Translations under genes and position numbers: made by a program
The notes under the pieces: model-generated
What the model saw: the letters and a program-made list of their open reading frames with translations, nothing else
The model's database searches: none
What the model was told of the DNA's origin: nothing
DNA from: Paenibacillus pini JCM 16418
GTDB lineage: Bacteria; Bacillota; Bacilli; Paenibacillales; Paenibacillaceae
DNA: 64,000 nt
Direction: 5' to 3'
Assembly: GCF_000576305.1 (NCBI RefSeq)
Contig: NZ_BAVZ01000003.1
Span: forward strand, 248,001 to 312,000
Part shown: piece after piece, positions 10,620 through 19,895 of the stretch
How positions within the stretch are numbered: position 1 is the stretch's first letter
How the letters are laid out: each line of letters opens with the position of its first letter

Positions 10620-10650
10620 TGCATCCTAACCATTTAAAGGAGGATTCCGT

Positions 10651-11625
10651 ATGAGTCATACGTATGTTGTCGTAGCAGAGGTTCGGGGTGGGGGTTTACG
10701 TCAGGTATCATTGGAAGCGCTTCAAGCGGTATCTTTGATCAAAGAAGAAGGGGATTCTGTAGCGGCAGTCATCATAGGATCTCAAATAACACCGCTTGCA
10801 GATGAATTAGCCCGCTATGTTCTTGGTCAAGTATATTCTGTTGATCATCCCGATCTTGAGAACTATAATCCAGAAACATACTTTAGCGTGCTATCTTCTA
10901 TACTTAGCAAGCTAAATCCGAGTGCAGTTATATTCGGTCATACAGCCGTCGGGCGTGATCTTGCTCCAATGGTTGCCGCTCATTTGGATGCAGGACAAAT
11001 TTCAGATGTGACCGCCATCGATTCTGAAGGAAACGATCTGTTATTTATGCGTCCCTTGTATGCGGGCAAGGCTTTTGAACAAAAGAAATTTGTAAATACG
11101 CCGCAAGTAATCACCATTCGTCCTAATAATATCTCACCTGCTGAAGTCGCTAGTACGCCAGCAGACATTATTGAAATAGATTACTCACCCACCTCGAATC
11201 TTCGTTCTATCGTCAAAGATGTGATTCGTAAAACATCTGGAAAAGTTGACCTAACGGAAGCCAAGATTATTGTCTCAGGTGGTAGAGGCGTGAAGAGTAC
11301 GGAAGGATTTAAACCGCTAGAGGAACTTGCTGAAGTTCTTCATGGAGCTGTTGGAGCCTCTCGCGCAGCATGTGACGCAGGGTATTGCGATTACTCCATG
11401 CAAATCGGTCAAACCGGTAAAGTTGTCACACCAGAAATTTATATTGCCTGCGGGATCAGCGGTGCGATTCAGCATATGGCTGGGATGAGCCAATCTCACG
11501 TCATTATCGCAATTAATAAGGATCCTGAAGCACCAATATTTAAAGTAGCTGATTACGGGATTGTTGGGGATTTATTCGAAGTGGTTCCTCTTTTGACGGA
11601 GGAATTTAGAAAGGTACTGGTATAA
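10651..11625 (+). CDS. etfA: Electron transfer flavoprotein alpha subunit
   Basis: Alpha subunit of ETF, which carries the redox-active FAD. The 324-residue protein has the C-terminal FAD-binding signatures VSGGRGVKSTEGF near residues 210-222 and QIGQTGKVVTPEIYIACGIS near 250-270, followed by GAIQHMAGMSQSHVIIAINKD. Size and motif order match the family. AAAGGAGGATTCCGT is a strong ribosome site. The gene ends the fadR-etfB-etfA operon; a hairpin at 11678-11710 follows it by about 50 bases and probably terminates transcription. Confidence 0.95.
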   Translation: MSHTYVVVAEVRGGGLRQVSLEALQAVSLIKEEGDSVAAVIIGSQITPLADELARYVLGQVYSVDHPDLENYNPETYFSVLSSILSKLNPSAVIFGHTAVGRDLAPMVAAHLDAGQISDVTAIDSEGNDLLFMRPLYAGKAFEQKKFVNTPQVITIRPNNISPAEVASTPADIIEIDYSPTSNLRSIVKDVIRKTSGKVDLTEAKIIVSGGRGVKSTEGFKPLEELAEVLHGAVGASRAACDAGYCDYSMQIGQTGKVVTPEIYIACGISGAIQHMAGMSQSHVIIAINKDPEAPIFKVADYGIVGDLFEVVPLLTEEFRKVLV

Positions 11626-11677
11626 TGGTGTGAACTGGCATAATTGGTTAGCTTATAATATTTTAAAGTAGAATTAT

Positions 11678-11716
11678 AACCCACCTTGAGGAATAAACTC
11701 GTGGTGGGTTTATTTA
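11678..11716 (+). terminator. Terminator after etfA
   Basis: Stem AACCCACC (11678-11685) pairs with GGTGGGTT (11703-11710) and is followed by a T-rich run. Confidence 0.75.
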
Positions 11717-11790
11717 TATATACAATTTGACCAATTATTGATATTTTTGTATCATATGTGTAAATATTTGTAATAAAAGGAGGTTATTCT

Positions 11791-12645
11791 TTGTGGAGTC
11801 AACTTGAAATTGAAGATCCTGTCGAAGTAGACTCGTTAGTTAATATGCTCAAAATGGCCTTTTCCTTCGATAACTGGACTAAAGTACTCTCTTTATCTAA
11901 AAATCTACATATCCTTGCTAGTCAAATTCACAATGAACATATACAACATGAATTATTCGGTACTCCAATATCCAAGAAAAAGATGAACCGATCTATCGTT
12001 TTCTATTTTGGATATAGCTATCTGATGAAGGGTGTAGCTCATCAAAAATTAAAACAGTATCCAGAAGCTATGAAATGCGTAAACTACTATTCTGATCTGA
12101 GTTGGATCAATGATTCGAGTGAGATTGGTTTGAAAACGGTTAATGATTTTAAATTGTATGCTAAAGCCAATTCACTCACACTGGAGCTTCTTAATGGCAA
12201 TATTGACTTTCTAGCAGAATATATACATTTACTTAAAACGAATCAGCAAGAAACTCTCCCCGGTCTTTTAACACTCCTTGAGAGTGCTTTAAATAACAAT
12301 TTCAATATAGATAACGAATTGAATCTATTTCTAGATCATATAAAGGTTGATGGTCTGTATGAAGATCGAATAAGTTCCATATATTATATTCATTTAATAC
12401 AAATGTTAGCTATATATGAGTTTAAGAATGATAGATATATTGAAGCTATAGATTATGCATTACAACTTTTAACCTATTCCGATCACGTTGGTGATGATAG
12501 TACATTCAAGAAGTCGATCGCTTTATTCGAATCATTTAGACCTTACGCTTCAAGAGCACAATTAGATGGGTATATGACGATTCTTGCTAACATTTTCAAA
12601 TTGACGAATGAGTATGAGGAAAGTATTCATTTAACTTTAAAATGA
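11791..12645 (+). CDS. TPR-like helical repeat protein, function unknown
   Basis: The 284-residue protein starts at the TTG at 11791, supported by AAAGGAGG eight bases upstream. It is entirely helical in character, with TPR-like stretches (for example FGYSYLMKGVAHQKLKQYPE near residues 72-92 and a similar pair near 205-235). Related Bacilli proteins usually carry an N-terminal helix-turn-helix followed by TPR repeats (Rap/PlcR-type regulators); no DNA-binding domain is visible here, so it may be a regulator fragment or a protein-binding partner. It has no signal peptide. The base composition is more AT-rich than in the fad genes. It is monocistronic between two terminators. No function can be assigned. 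Confidence 0.75.
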   Translation: MWSQLEIEDPVEVDSLVNMLKMAFSFDNWTKVLSLSKNLHILASQIHNEHIQHELFGTPISKKKMNRSIVFYFGYSYLMKGVAHQKLKQYPEAMKCVNYYSDLSWINDSSEIGLKTVNDFKLYAKANSLTLELLNGNIDFLAEYIHLLKTNQQETLPGLLTLLESALNNNFNIDNELNLFLDHIKVDGLYEDRISSIYYIHLIQMLAIYEFKNDRYIEAIDYALQLLTYSDHVGDDSTFKKSIALFESFRPYASRAQLDGYMTILANIFKLTNEYEESIHLTLK

Positions 12646-12672
12646 ATGAGAAGTGCATGTAGCAAATTAAAA

Positions 12673-12714
12673 CAACCAGTCCCCGATTGAATATCGAGAA
12701 CTGGTTGCTTTTAG
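12673..12714. terminator. Bidirectional terminator between convergent genes
   Basis: CAACCAGT (12673-12680) pairs with ACTGGTTG (12700-12707); an inner CGAT/ATCG pair extends the stem. T-rich tracts follow on both strands, serving the TPR gene from the left and the epimerase gene from the right. Confidence 0.75.
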
Positions 12715-13718
12715 TTAACTTTCAGAGCATAAAAGCGACTTGTTTCCTGCCATACTTCTCCCGGATTGAGACCAATAAGTCCGATTTCCTCCGCTGGTTC
12801 GCCCGTTATATTAGGAGCATTCACTAGGTTCATCTGTGGCTCAGGACAAAAATACTTCCCACAAGCTCCATTATTCCAAATCATCCAGTGTTTATAAGAA
12901 GTACCTACATCATATACAAGCACATCCCCTGTACGTGTATCTGTAAGCTCCATGCGGTTTCTCCCATCCTGTGGACAGGCCGTATAATGGTTATCTAAAC
13001 TTTCAAAGTATGGATTTACCCCTTCCCCTTTCAGTAGTTCCTCCTCCAAAGACAAGGGTTGGAACGCGCCTGTAGGAAGCATTCTTTCATTTAATTCACG
13101 ACGTTTACCAATTGTAAACTTCACCTTGTAATCATCACTTACACTTCCAGGGACGAATGGGGCATTGATTGTGGTATGAAAGGCAAGTAGATTTGGCATA
13201 CGTTCTTGTCCATCATTCGTAACCGTTACTTGCTGTTGTAGACCTGCGATGCTAAGCGTATATCTTAATTGAATTGTAAAATCGAAAGGGAAGTACTGCT
13301 TGTATACGTGCCCTTCTCGCACTCGCTGCGTCATAACGACAACACTTTCATATTCATCTGCATGAATGTAATCCACAACCCAGGCAAGATGATGCATATA
13401 TCCATGAAGATGATTTCCAGTAGCCTCTTCATTGACTGGTAGATGATATACTTTGCCATCCCACGAGAAATTCCCGCCATCATAACGATTCGGTGGGAAA
13501 AGGATAGGTATACCAAACACCCCAGGGCTCTCCCGGAATATATCCATTTCATCAGCCGCAGGCTCACGTAAATAACGGAATCCCTTCTCCGTATCCCTGA
13601 ATAGAATTAAATTGCCTCCACGCTGCGGTAAAGCTGCCGCTTCATAAGGTCCATGTTTAAGCCATATGGCTGTCTCTCCTTGAAAATCTCCCTGATATGC
13701 TGCGAATTGTGTCTCCAT
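12711..13718 (-). CDS. Aldose 1-epimerase family protein
   Basis: Galactose-mutarotase-like protein that probably interconverts sugar anomers. The 335-residue sequence has the family layout: an early strand region with PQRGGNLILFRD, FGIPILFPPNRYDGG near residues 68-82 where the family has a conserved substrate arginine, GNHLHGYMHHLAWVV with the first conserved histidine region near 101-115, and NLLAFHTTINAPF near 173-185, which fits the catalytic His position. A late acidic residue in the CPEPQMNLVNAP segment may be the catalytic base. The start ATG at 13718 follows TAGGAGGGATACT. The neighbour upstream on the same strand is the KdpD-like gene, 48 bases away, with no obvious metabolic link. 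The sugar specificity is unknown. Confidence 0.85.
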   Translation of the reverse strand: METQFAAYQGDFQGETAIWLKHGPYEAAALPQRGGNLILFRDTEKGFRYLREPAADEMDIFRESPGVFGIPILFPPNRYDGGNFSWDGKVYHLPVNEEATGNHLHGYMHHLAWVVDYIHADEYESVVVMTQRVREGHVYKQYFPFDFTIQLRYTLSIAGLQQQVTVTNDGQERMPNLLAFHTTINAPFVPGSVSDDYKVKFTIGKRRELNERMLPTGAFQPLSLEEELLKGEGVNPYFESLDNHYTACPQDGRNRMELTDTRTGDVLVYDVGTSYKHWMIWNNGACGKYFCPEPQMNLVNAPNITGEPAEEIGLIGLNPGEVWQETSRFYALKVN

Positions 13719-13766
13719 AGTATCCCTCCTACATCGAGTTCAGATATGTTCATCATGATATGCTAA

Positions 13767-16085
13767 TTATAACATGCTATCAGGATTAGAAACGAGGAGA
13801 ACATCCAGATTCCTAGCCCCTCGAATGATCTCTTTGATAGCTTGTCGTCGCATCCAATTTTTCGATTGTGCGGCCACTGCTTGCCCGATGATTACCTGCG
13901 TTGCCTGAACCTGCTCAGCCTGTTCTATCACTTTGGTAGGGATTTTCTTCCAGCCATCCGCTACTAGGACTTCAAACATCCCACCAAAGCTTTCAGCTAG
14001 CTTACGCCATGATTCTATTCGAATCAGTTCCTCCGCACTTGGGATTGCATGTTTCTGAATATACGTAACATACAAGGATGCTTTCAGACGGTATGCAATT
14101 CGAAATCCACGACGTATCAATCGATCTGCATGGGAATCTGGTAAAATACATACGTAAATAACCTCTTCCCTTCTCCATGGGCCGCGCAGTGAGAACTTAC
14201 GCTCCCACGACTCAAGACGTTCGTCCACATCATCTGCAATTTCTCTTAATGCAAGTTCACGAAGAGCAATGAGATTACCTGTTTTGAAAAATGAATCTAA
14301 TGCCTGTTCAACTTTGTTCTCAGCATAAATTTTGCCCTCACGCATTCGCTGCTGGAGTGATCGGGGAGTTACATCAATAAGTTCGACCTCATCAGCCATG
14401 GATAGAATATAATCGGGAACAGTCTCCCTGACCCGAATGCCCGTAATTTGCTCAACTGAATCATTTAAACTCTCCAAATGTTGTACATTTACCGTCGTAA
14501 TAACCGATATACCATGTTCTAAGATCGTCGTGATATCTTCATACCTTTTCTTATTCTGACTTCCAGGTATATTACTGTGCGGTAGTTCATCCACTAACAC
14601 GAGTTCTGGATTTCGAGCAAGAATGCCCTCTAAATCCGTTTCACGTAGCGTAGTACCTTTGTATTGAACCTCTTTTGGCGGGATGATGGGCAGATTATCC
14701 ACTTGTGCCGCTGTTTCTGCACGTCCATGAGTTTCCAGCCAACCGATAACGACATCTATTCCTTTATTTAAGCTTTCATTCCCTTCACGCAACATGGTGT
14801 ACGTTTTACCAACACCAGGCGCAGCACCGATGTATATTTTGAAGCGACCTCGCTTAATACGCTCAACCTTCTCGATCATCTCTTCACTGCTTAGTCGGTG
14901 ATATATATCTGACTTTTCCGTATGTAAACGGCGAGTAGGTAAAATACGTGGGCCACCGTGTTCTGTTCGATCTGCGACCCAAAATATATCAATGCCTTTC
15001 GCCCGCTTCAATATACCGTCTGTGATCGATCCCTGCCGTATTTCTTGCCACCTGCTCTTCTTAGAGTGTCCCAGTACGATCCGCGTTACTTTCTTCTCTA
15101 CTGCATAGTTAATCAAAGCTTTGGCAAAATGACGAGAATTTTGTAAAGGAAGCTCCTCAATGTCCGCATCTGTTTTTTTAGCCATTTTATGCAAAGAACG
15201 CTTAAATGCAGTCGCTTCTTTGGAAAGAGGTTTGTTTTTAAGTAAGAAAATAACGACCAGTAAATCCCCGTTCAGACGCTTGGCAATTTGCTGACCTCTA
15301 CGAATATAGATCGAGCCGTTCCAGTGATACTGAGCAGATACCAATATGCGTTCGGAAGCCCCAGAAGCGCCTTGTAGACCCATTTCCTCTCGGTGACGTT
15401 CAAGTGACATATTGACATCTTCCGCCACTAGCCGAAGGGATAGTTCTCTCAGTACTGCCAAATCCTTACGTGTAAATAATCCAGTGTCACGACTATTATC
15501 CAGATGACCTTCCTTAAGGCGTGAGATGAGCGTCTCGGGTGAAACATCAATTAGCCTGACTTCATCAGCCATTTCCAGCGTTTCCAGTGGAACTGTAATT
15601 CGAGCTTCCATGCCAGTCCACTTACGAGCCATCTCATGGACACCTTCAATTTCATACACGTTTAATGTTGTAATAACACTGATCCCGCGCTGGAGCAAGA
15701 ATAAGATATCCTCAAGCCGAGTTGGGAACTGTGCATCTTTTCGGTTACGATGCGCTAGTCCGTCGACTAGGACTACCTCTGGATTTCTCGTGATAAGTCC
15801 GTCGATGTTAAGATCCTTGGACTCCCCATTGTGATCTGTCCAGTGAATACTTGGTACGCGCTCTAAATCTCCGAGTTGTTTGACGGTTTCTGAACGTTGT
15901 AAGGTTGAGACTGCGCATATCACGACATCAATCCCTTGTGATTTCAGATGTTGTCCCTCACGCAGCATATGATATGTCTTACCTGATCCGCTCACAGCAC
16001 CGATTAATATTTTTAAATTCCCTCGCTGTAACTTTTGGATATTGGCCAAAATTTCGTCTGGCGATTTCCTTCTATATGTCTCCAT
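13767..16085 (-). CDS. Tandem KdpD sensor/Usp protein without a histidine kinase
   Basis: The 772-residue protein consists of two copies of the N-terminal half of the potassium sensor KdpD. Copy one has Walker A GAVSGSGKT at residues 29-37 and a Usp-like domain (ERILVSAQYHW onward, about 245-375). Copy two has Walker A GAAPGVGKT at about 417-425, the canonical VLVDELPHSNIPGSQNKKRYED block, and a second Usp-like domain (about 635-765). The matching block in copy one is degenerate: VLVDGLAHRNRKDAQ replaces the acidic VDE. No transmembrane helices, HisKA or HATPase domain follow, so it cannot phosphorylate a response regulator. No kdpFABC or kdpE gene is nearby. It might sense c-di-AMP or nucleotides in the cytosol, since Usp domains of some KdpD proteins bind c-di-AMP; that is inference. 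Confidence 0.88.
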   Translation of the reverse strand: METYRRKSPDEILANIQKLQRGNLKILIGAVSGSGKTYHMLREGQHLKSQGIDVVICAVSTLQRSETVKQLGDLERVPSIHWTDHNGESKDLNIDGLITRNPEVVLVDGLAHRNRKDAQFPTRLEDILFLLQRGISVITTLNVYEIEGVHEMARKWTGMEARITVPLETLEMADEVRLIDVSPETLISRLKEGHLDNSRDTGLFTRKDLAVLRELSLRLVAEDVNMSLERHREEMGLQGASGASERILVSAQYHWNGSIYIRRGQQIAKRLNGDLLVVIFLLKNKPLSKEATAFKRSLHKMAKKTDADIEELPLQNSRHFAKALINYAVEKKVTRIVLGHSKKSRWQEIRQGSITDGILKRAKGIDIFWVADRTEHGGPRILPTRRLHTEKSDIYHRLSSEEMIEKVERIKRGRFKIYIGAAPGVGKTYTMLREGNESLNKGIDVVIGWLETHGRAETAAQVDNLPIIPPKEVQYKGTTLRETDLEGILARNPELVLVDELPHSNIPGSQNKKRYEDITTILEHGISVITTVNVQHLESLNDSVEQITGIRVRETVPDYILSMADEVELIDVTPRSLQQRMREGKIYAENKVEQALDSFFKTGNLIALRELALREIADDVDERLESWERKFSLRGPWRREEVIYVCILPDSHADRLIRRGFRIAYRLKASLYVTYIQKHAIPSAEELIRIESWRKLAESFGGMFEVLVADGWKKIPTKVIEQAEQVQATQVIIGQAVAAQSKNWMRRQAIKEIIRGARNLDVLLVSNPDSML

Positions 16086-16401
16086 CCATCCCGACCACCT
16101 TTACTTGAACATATATGCACAGAATCTTACATTGCAGTTCAGTTAAAGTAAATGTTCTATTCGTTCTAATTAAGCCTTAGATCACTAGAAACGGAATAAT
16201 CAGTGATTTATCTCCATATAATTCATATGTTTGTGCCATTTACTCGGTTAAACTCCATTTCTCTTAAACCTATTTCCCTACTTAATATATTAATATCTTT
16301 ATTTATTAACATGAAAGAATAGGATAACCTGCATAAATATTGTAAACTAGTAAAAGAAGATATTTCCAGAAGATGTTACGATGTATAGAGAGGGGAATAC
16401 C
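16086..16401. other. Intergenic region, divergent control of KdpD-like and sigma genes
   Basis: About 316 bases of AT-rich DNA between two divergent genes. An inverted repeat ATCACT/AGTGAT spans about 16191-16215 and could be an operator. I saw no riboswitch, RNA gene or open frame with a ribosome site. Confidence 0.4.
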
Positions 16402-16989
16402 ATGTCTAATGTTCTCAGACTTCTTGTAACCGCCGATTTCAATGGCTTAAGCAAGGAAATACAAGAAGAAATATATTATGAATACTATGATTTCGCATAT
16501 GGCATGATTCTGTATATCGTCAAAGATCACGCAGCCGCGGAAGATATTATCCAAGATTCTTTTATTAAAGTGATTAAGAATAAACCCATCTTTGAGAATG
16601 AAGTCAAGCTTAGGGCCTGGTTAAAAGTAGTTACCCGGAATACAACCATTAATTATTTGCGTAAAAATAAAAAATACCGTAACCAACTGGATGTTGAAGG
16701 TGTTTTTATGTATAAAGAGGAAATTTCCCAGTCTCCTATTTCCGTGGAGAACACGGTGGAAACTAAACTGATGGAGGAATCCATTATTCATTATTTAGAT
16801 GAATTAAGACCGGAATACCGTATTCTAATTGAATACCGTTGGAAAAGCGGGCTATCCTATAAAGAGATTGCCAGTTTGTTGGATCTTAGTGAGGAAGTGA
16901 TTAAACAGCGGCTATTCCGTGCTCGGGACAGTGTTAAAAAAATGCTTTTCAAAGATTGGGGGATCCATGATGAGAAACGAAAAATTTGA
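16402..16989 (+). CDS. RNA polymerase sigma factor, ECF/sigma-70 family
   Basis: Alternative sigma factor of about 195 residues. The ATG at 16402 is chosen because GAGAGGGG sits six bases upstream; an in-frame ATG at 16381 lacks one. Region 2 includes FAYGMILYIVKDHAAAEDIIQDSFIKVIKN and LRAWLKVVTRNTTINYLRK (the -10 recognition part), and region 4 has PEYRILIEYRWKSGLSYKEIA with a helix-turn-helix ending SEEVIKQRLFRARDSVKKML. The downstream membrane protein gene overlaps its 3' end by 23 bases, the usual sigma/anti-sigma arrangement. The regulon is unknown. Confidence 0.9.
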   Translation: MSNVLRLLVTADFNGLSKEIQEEIYYEYYDFAYGMILYIVKDHAAAEDIIQDSFIKVIKNKPIFENEVKLRAWLKVVTRNTTINYLRKNKKYRNQLDVEGVFMYKEEISQSPISVENTVETKLMEESIIHYLDELRPEYRILIEYRWKSGLSYKEIASLLDLSEEVIKQRLFRARDSVKKMLFKDWGIHDEKRKI

Positions 16990-17776
16990 AGAATGGTTTG
17001 ACGTTGCTTTTGAACGCGCCGTTTCTTCAACATCTATAACCTCCGAAGACAGCAAGAAAGCTTCTTGGAACCAGCTTCAATCCCGTATCCAAGAAGTACA
17101 ACGTGTTCGCAAGCGTAGACGCCATATGCAGATGGCATCCGTCGTTGCAGCATCTTTTATAGCAGGAGCCATATTTTTTAGTCCCCCTACGGTAACGAAT
17201 GCAATCTCTCCATTTTATCAAAAGATTGTTTCTTGGGGAGATGGGGTTGTGAATATTTTCTTTGGTACGAGAGACCTTGATATTGATATAAATAAAGCTA
17301 AAACATCCCCTCCACCTCTAGGTTTTCTTGATAATAATAATGAAACAATGTCAGATATTGGTTTTGAGAGTTTGATTAACGAAGAGAACATTGTTGGGAG
17401 TTTAGATAACATAAATAATAAAATTTCTTTTACGTTACCTACTTTATCTGGAATTCCATTAGAGTATCAGTTTAAAGACTTGTACCTTTCAGAACCTGAT
17501 TCAGATCGTATATCTAACCGAATATCCCTCGTATATACGAATTCTTATAAACAATTTTTAACGATAACCATAATAAAATTAACTACTACAACTAATTTTT
17601 CTTCAATGGGAACAGATCAAACAGAAACTATACTTCTTAAAAATGGTAACGAAGCATATTATACTGCTGGAGCTACAAATGAAATTATTTTTTTGAATAA
17701 TAATTTGAGTATACGTATATTAGGAATAATAAGTAAGGAAGAAATGCTTAAATTAGTTGAAAGTTTTCTAAATTAA
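16967..17776 (+). CDS. Probable anti-sigma factor, membrane protein with DUF4367-like domain
   Basis: Likely sequesters the sigma factor encoded just upstream. The start is ATG 16967 (or 16970), with TTGGGGGATCC before it, inside the end of the sigma gene. The N-terminal 60 residues are charged and cytoplasmic, one hydrophobic segment (ASVVAASFIAGAIFFSP, about residues 60-77) spans the membrane, and the outer part resembles DUF4367, with ISFTLPTLSGIPLEYQFKDL and a C-terminal EIIFLNNNLSIRILG. This is a common layout for sigma partners in Paenibacillus. No zinc-binding anti-sigma (ZAS) motif is visible. The role follows from gene order. Confidence 0.75.
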   Translation: MMRNEKFEEWFDVAFERAVSSTSITSEDSKKASWNQLQSRIQEVQRVRKRRRHMQMASVVAASFIAGAIFFSPPTVTNAISPFYQKIVSWGDGVVNIFFGTRDLDIDINKAKTSPPPLGFLDNNNETMSDIGFESLINEENIVGSLDNINNKISFTLPTLSGIPLEYQFKDLYLSEPDSDRISNRISLVYTNSYKQFLTITIIKLTTTTNFSSMGTDQTETILLKNGNEAYYTAGATNEIIFLNNNLSIRILGIISKEEMLKLVESFLN

Positions 17777-17777
17777 T

Positions 17778-17812
17778 AAAAGAAGCCTATCCATTATGGA
17801 TAGGCTTCTTTT
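17778..17812. terminator. Strong bidirectional terminator
   Basis: AAAAGAAGCCTATCC (17778-17792) pairs perfectly with GGATAGGCTTCTTTT (17798-17812). It serves the anti-sigma gene from the left and the secreted-protein gene from the right. Confidence 0.9.
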
Positions 17813-17813
17813 A

Positions 17814-18344
17814 TTAATTTACAATAAGGGCACTGCTTGAATAAGCAATAGTTTGTTCATAATAACCACCTTTTGAAGCCCAATGAGTACACTGATTGCG
17901 ATAGTAATATCCAGGAGCGACATTGTATATAACCGAAGAAGACTGATAGCTTACATTCTGTTTGTTCACTGAAGTGCTTCCTGAGTCGATCCATGCTGAA
18001 CCCGTCCATCTTTGGATTACAAAATCTAGACCTAATGAATTTACTGTTGTATTAGCTACATTATCTCCAAACATCTCTACTTTGTTATTTCCTAAATCAT
18101 TAATTGTGGTTGAACCACCAACCAAATATTTCATATTTGAAAATGCAAATAAACTAATAGGCTCCGGCGGCTTACTCGTTAAAGCCCCAGGCTCTCTTAC
18201 AGCCGCTTTAAATTCAAAAGAGACAGCATCTGTTGATACATTAGAAGTTGCAGCTTCAGCCCCTGCTCCTCCAACAAGCATAATGCTTGCTAGCATTGCT
18301 GTAGTTGTCATAGTCATTACTTTTCGATTAAACCGTCTCTTCAT
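17814..18344 (-). CDS. Small secreted protein, function unknown
   Basis: The 176-residue product starts MKRRFNRKVMTMTTTAMLAS and has a classical signal peptide with a probable cleavage after GAGAEA-A near residue 32. The mature part is rich in Ser, Thr and aromatic residues, with QRWTGSAWIDSGSTSV and APGYYYRNQCTHWASKGGYYEQTI near the C-terminus. This resembles small exported proteins of Bacilli that lack an assigned function (DUF6147-like), but I cannot place it firmly. Only one cysteine is present in the mature chain. The gene converges on the sigma/anti-sigma pair and shares a terminator with it; no operon partner is seen. Confidence 0.75.
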   Translation of the reverse strand: MKRRFNRKVMTMTTTAMLASIMLVGGAGAEAATSNVSTDAVSFEFKAAVREPGALTSKPPEPISLFAFSNMKYLVGGSTTINDLGNNKVEMFGDNVANTTVNSLGLDFVIQRWTGSAWIDSGSTSVNKQNVSYQSSSVIYNVAPGYYYRNQCTHWASKGGYYEQTIAYSSSALIVN

Positions 18345-18528
18345 AAGATCTCACCCTTCATAAATGGTTATATTTGGAACACATCTTATTAACACATTTA
18401 AAATAGACAAGTTACGACATATTTTATTTATTTTTGAAAAAATTTGTTTATACGCAAAGTTAATCTATTAATTTCGATATTTTCTAATCCATAGCTATGT
18501 TCTTTCTATTAAATCTTACTGATAAACA

Positions 18529-18558
18529 AAAAGACACAGCGCATATGCTGTGTCTTTT
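18529..18558 (-). terminator. Terminator after the CBS-domain protein gene
   Basis: AAAAGACACAGC (18529-18540) pairs with GCTGTGTCTTTT (18547-18558). T-runs occur on both strands, so it also blocks read-through toward the secreted-protein gene. Confidence 0.85.
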
Positions 18559-18570
18559 ATTCTTAATTAA

Positions 18571-19887
18571 TTATGCCCCTGCTTCCTCAACAAACATCTG
18601 AGGTTTCAGCAGTTTAATCCTTGAAATACGTTTATTATCTGTTTCTTCAACAACGAAAATATGTCCATCTATCTCAGCAGATTGTCCTTGCTGAGGAGGA
18701 ATAGCCTCAATTCTAGAATATAACCATCCACCAATTGTATCATAATCTGTGGCATCCATATCAAGTCCAAAGCGATCGTTAATTTCTTCAATTAACGTTA
18801 AACCATCTACAGAATATTCATCTTCACGAATTTCTTCAATTTCAGGACGTTCCTCATCAAACTCATCTTGAATTTCACCGACGATTTCTTCCATGATATC
18901 TTCGAGTGTAACAAGACCTGAAGTACCGCCGTATTCATCGATCAGTATTGCAATCTGTGTCTTACCACGCTGCATCAACTTAAGAAGTGCACTGATTTGT
19001 ATGGACTCAGGCACTGCAAGAATCGGACGAACAAGATTACTATAATCAGGAGCATGCCACCGCATCAAATCTTTGATATGGATAAATCCGGTAATATGGT
19101 CTTTATCACCTTCACAAATCGGATAGCGTGTGCGCATTCCTTCATAGGCGATTTCCAGATTCTCTTCTCTACTTAAATGAGTGTATAAGCAGATCATTTC
19201 AGTTCTTGGAATCATAATTTCGCGACCGGTTGTTTCAGCAAAATCAAATATATTATCAACAAGCGCCAATTCAGTATTATTAATTAGTCCGCTTTTGTTA
19301 CTTTCTTTCATCAGTATGCGGATCTCATCCTCCGTATGTGCAGAATCAAATTCTGAAGCGGGTGATATTCGAAAAAGCCGCAGTAAGGCATTGGAAAGCC
19401 CATTTAGTATCCAGATGAACGGATACATTACTTTATTAAAATAGATCATTGGAGCGGCTGACAACAATGCCACCGATTCCGATTTGTGAATCGCCATCGT
19501 TTTGGGCGCTACTTCTCCAAGCACGATATGCAGTATCGTAATGAGTATAAATGCGATTGCTATAGCAATACCATGTATTGCCGTTTCACCAAATCCAATT
19601 CCTTGAATTAAGGGTCTGATTAACCGGGCTACGGCTGGTTCGCCGAGCCAACCAAGTCCCAAAGAAGCCAATGTGATGCCAAGCTGGCATGCTGATAAAT
19701 AAGCATCTAAATTGTTAACAATTTTACGGGCTAATTCTGCACCCTTACGTCCTTCATCGACCAAAGTCTCGATACGACTGCTACGAATTTTAACCATTGC
19801 GAATTCCGCAGACACAAAAAAACCATTCAATAATACTAAACCTACAACCCAAATCAAATTGATCCAGCTCGGTAAGGGGTCACTCAA
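18571..19887 (-). CDS. Hemolysin/CNNM-type membrane protein with CBS pair and CorC_HlyC domain
   Basis: Family of DUF21-CBS-CorC proteins linked to magnesium or other divalent-cation export and often labelled hemolysin. The 438-residue protein has a DUF21 membrane domain with about four hydrophobic segments (residues 8-190), a CBS pair (MIPRTEMICLY and LVRPILAVPESIQISALLKLMQ, about 205-335) ending with EYGGTSGLVTLEDIMEEIVGEIQDE, and a C-terminal CorC_HlyC domain. The frame from TTG 19887 is marginally supported by TAGGA. A much better SD-TTG pair sits 35 bases upstream in another frame (see the short ORF at 19896-19922). Lone transcript on its strand. Confidence 0.9.
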   Translation of the reverse strand: MSDPLPSWINLIWVVGLVLLNGFFVSAEFAMVKIRSSRIETLVDEGRKGAELARKIVNNLDAYLSACQLGITLASLGLGWLGEPAVARLIRPLIQGIGFGETAIHGIAIAIAFILITILHIVLGEVAPKTMAIHKSESVALLSAAPMIYFNKVMYPFIWILNGLSNALLRLFRISPASEFDSAHTEDEIRILMKESNKSGLINNTELALVDNIFDFAETTGREIMIPRTEMICLYTHLSREENLEIAYEGMRTRYPICEGDKDHITGFIHIKDLMRWHAPDYSNLVRPILAVPESIQISALLKLMQRGKTQIAILIDEYGGTSGLVTLEDIMEEIVGEIQDEFDEERPEIEEIREDEYSVDGLTLIEEINDRFGLDMDATDYDTIGGWLYSRIEAIPPQQGQSAEIDGHIFVVEETDNKRISRIKLLKPQMFVEEAGA

Positions 19888-19895
19888 GTTTGGTC

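Noticed and set aside
16330..16360. Fifth dif-like site (TATTGTAAACT near 16343)
   Set aside because: Only a 9-of-11 arm is present and the sequence six bases away does not resemble either arm.
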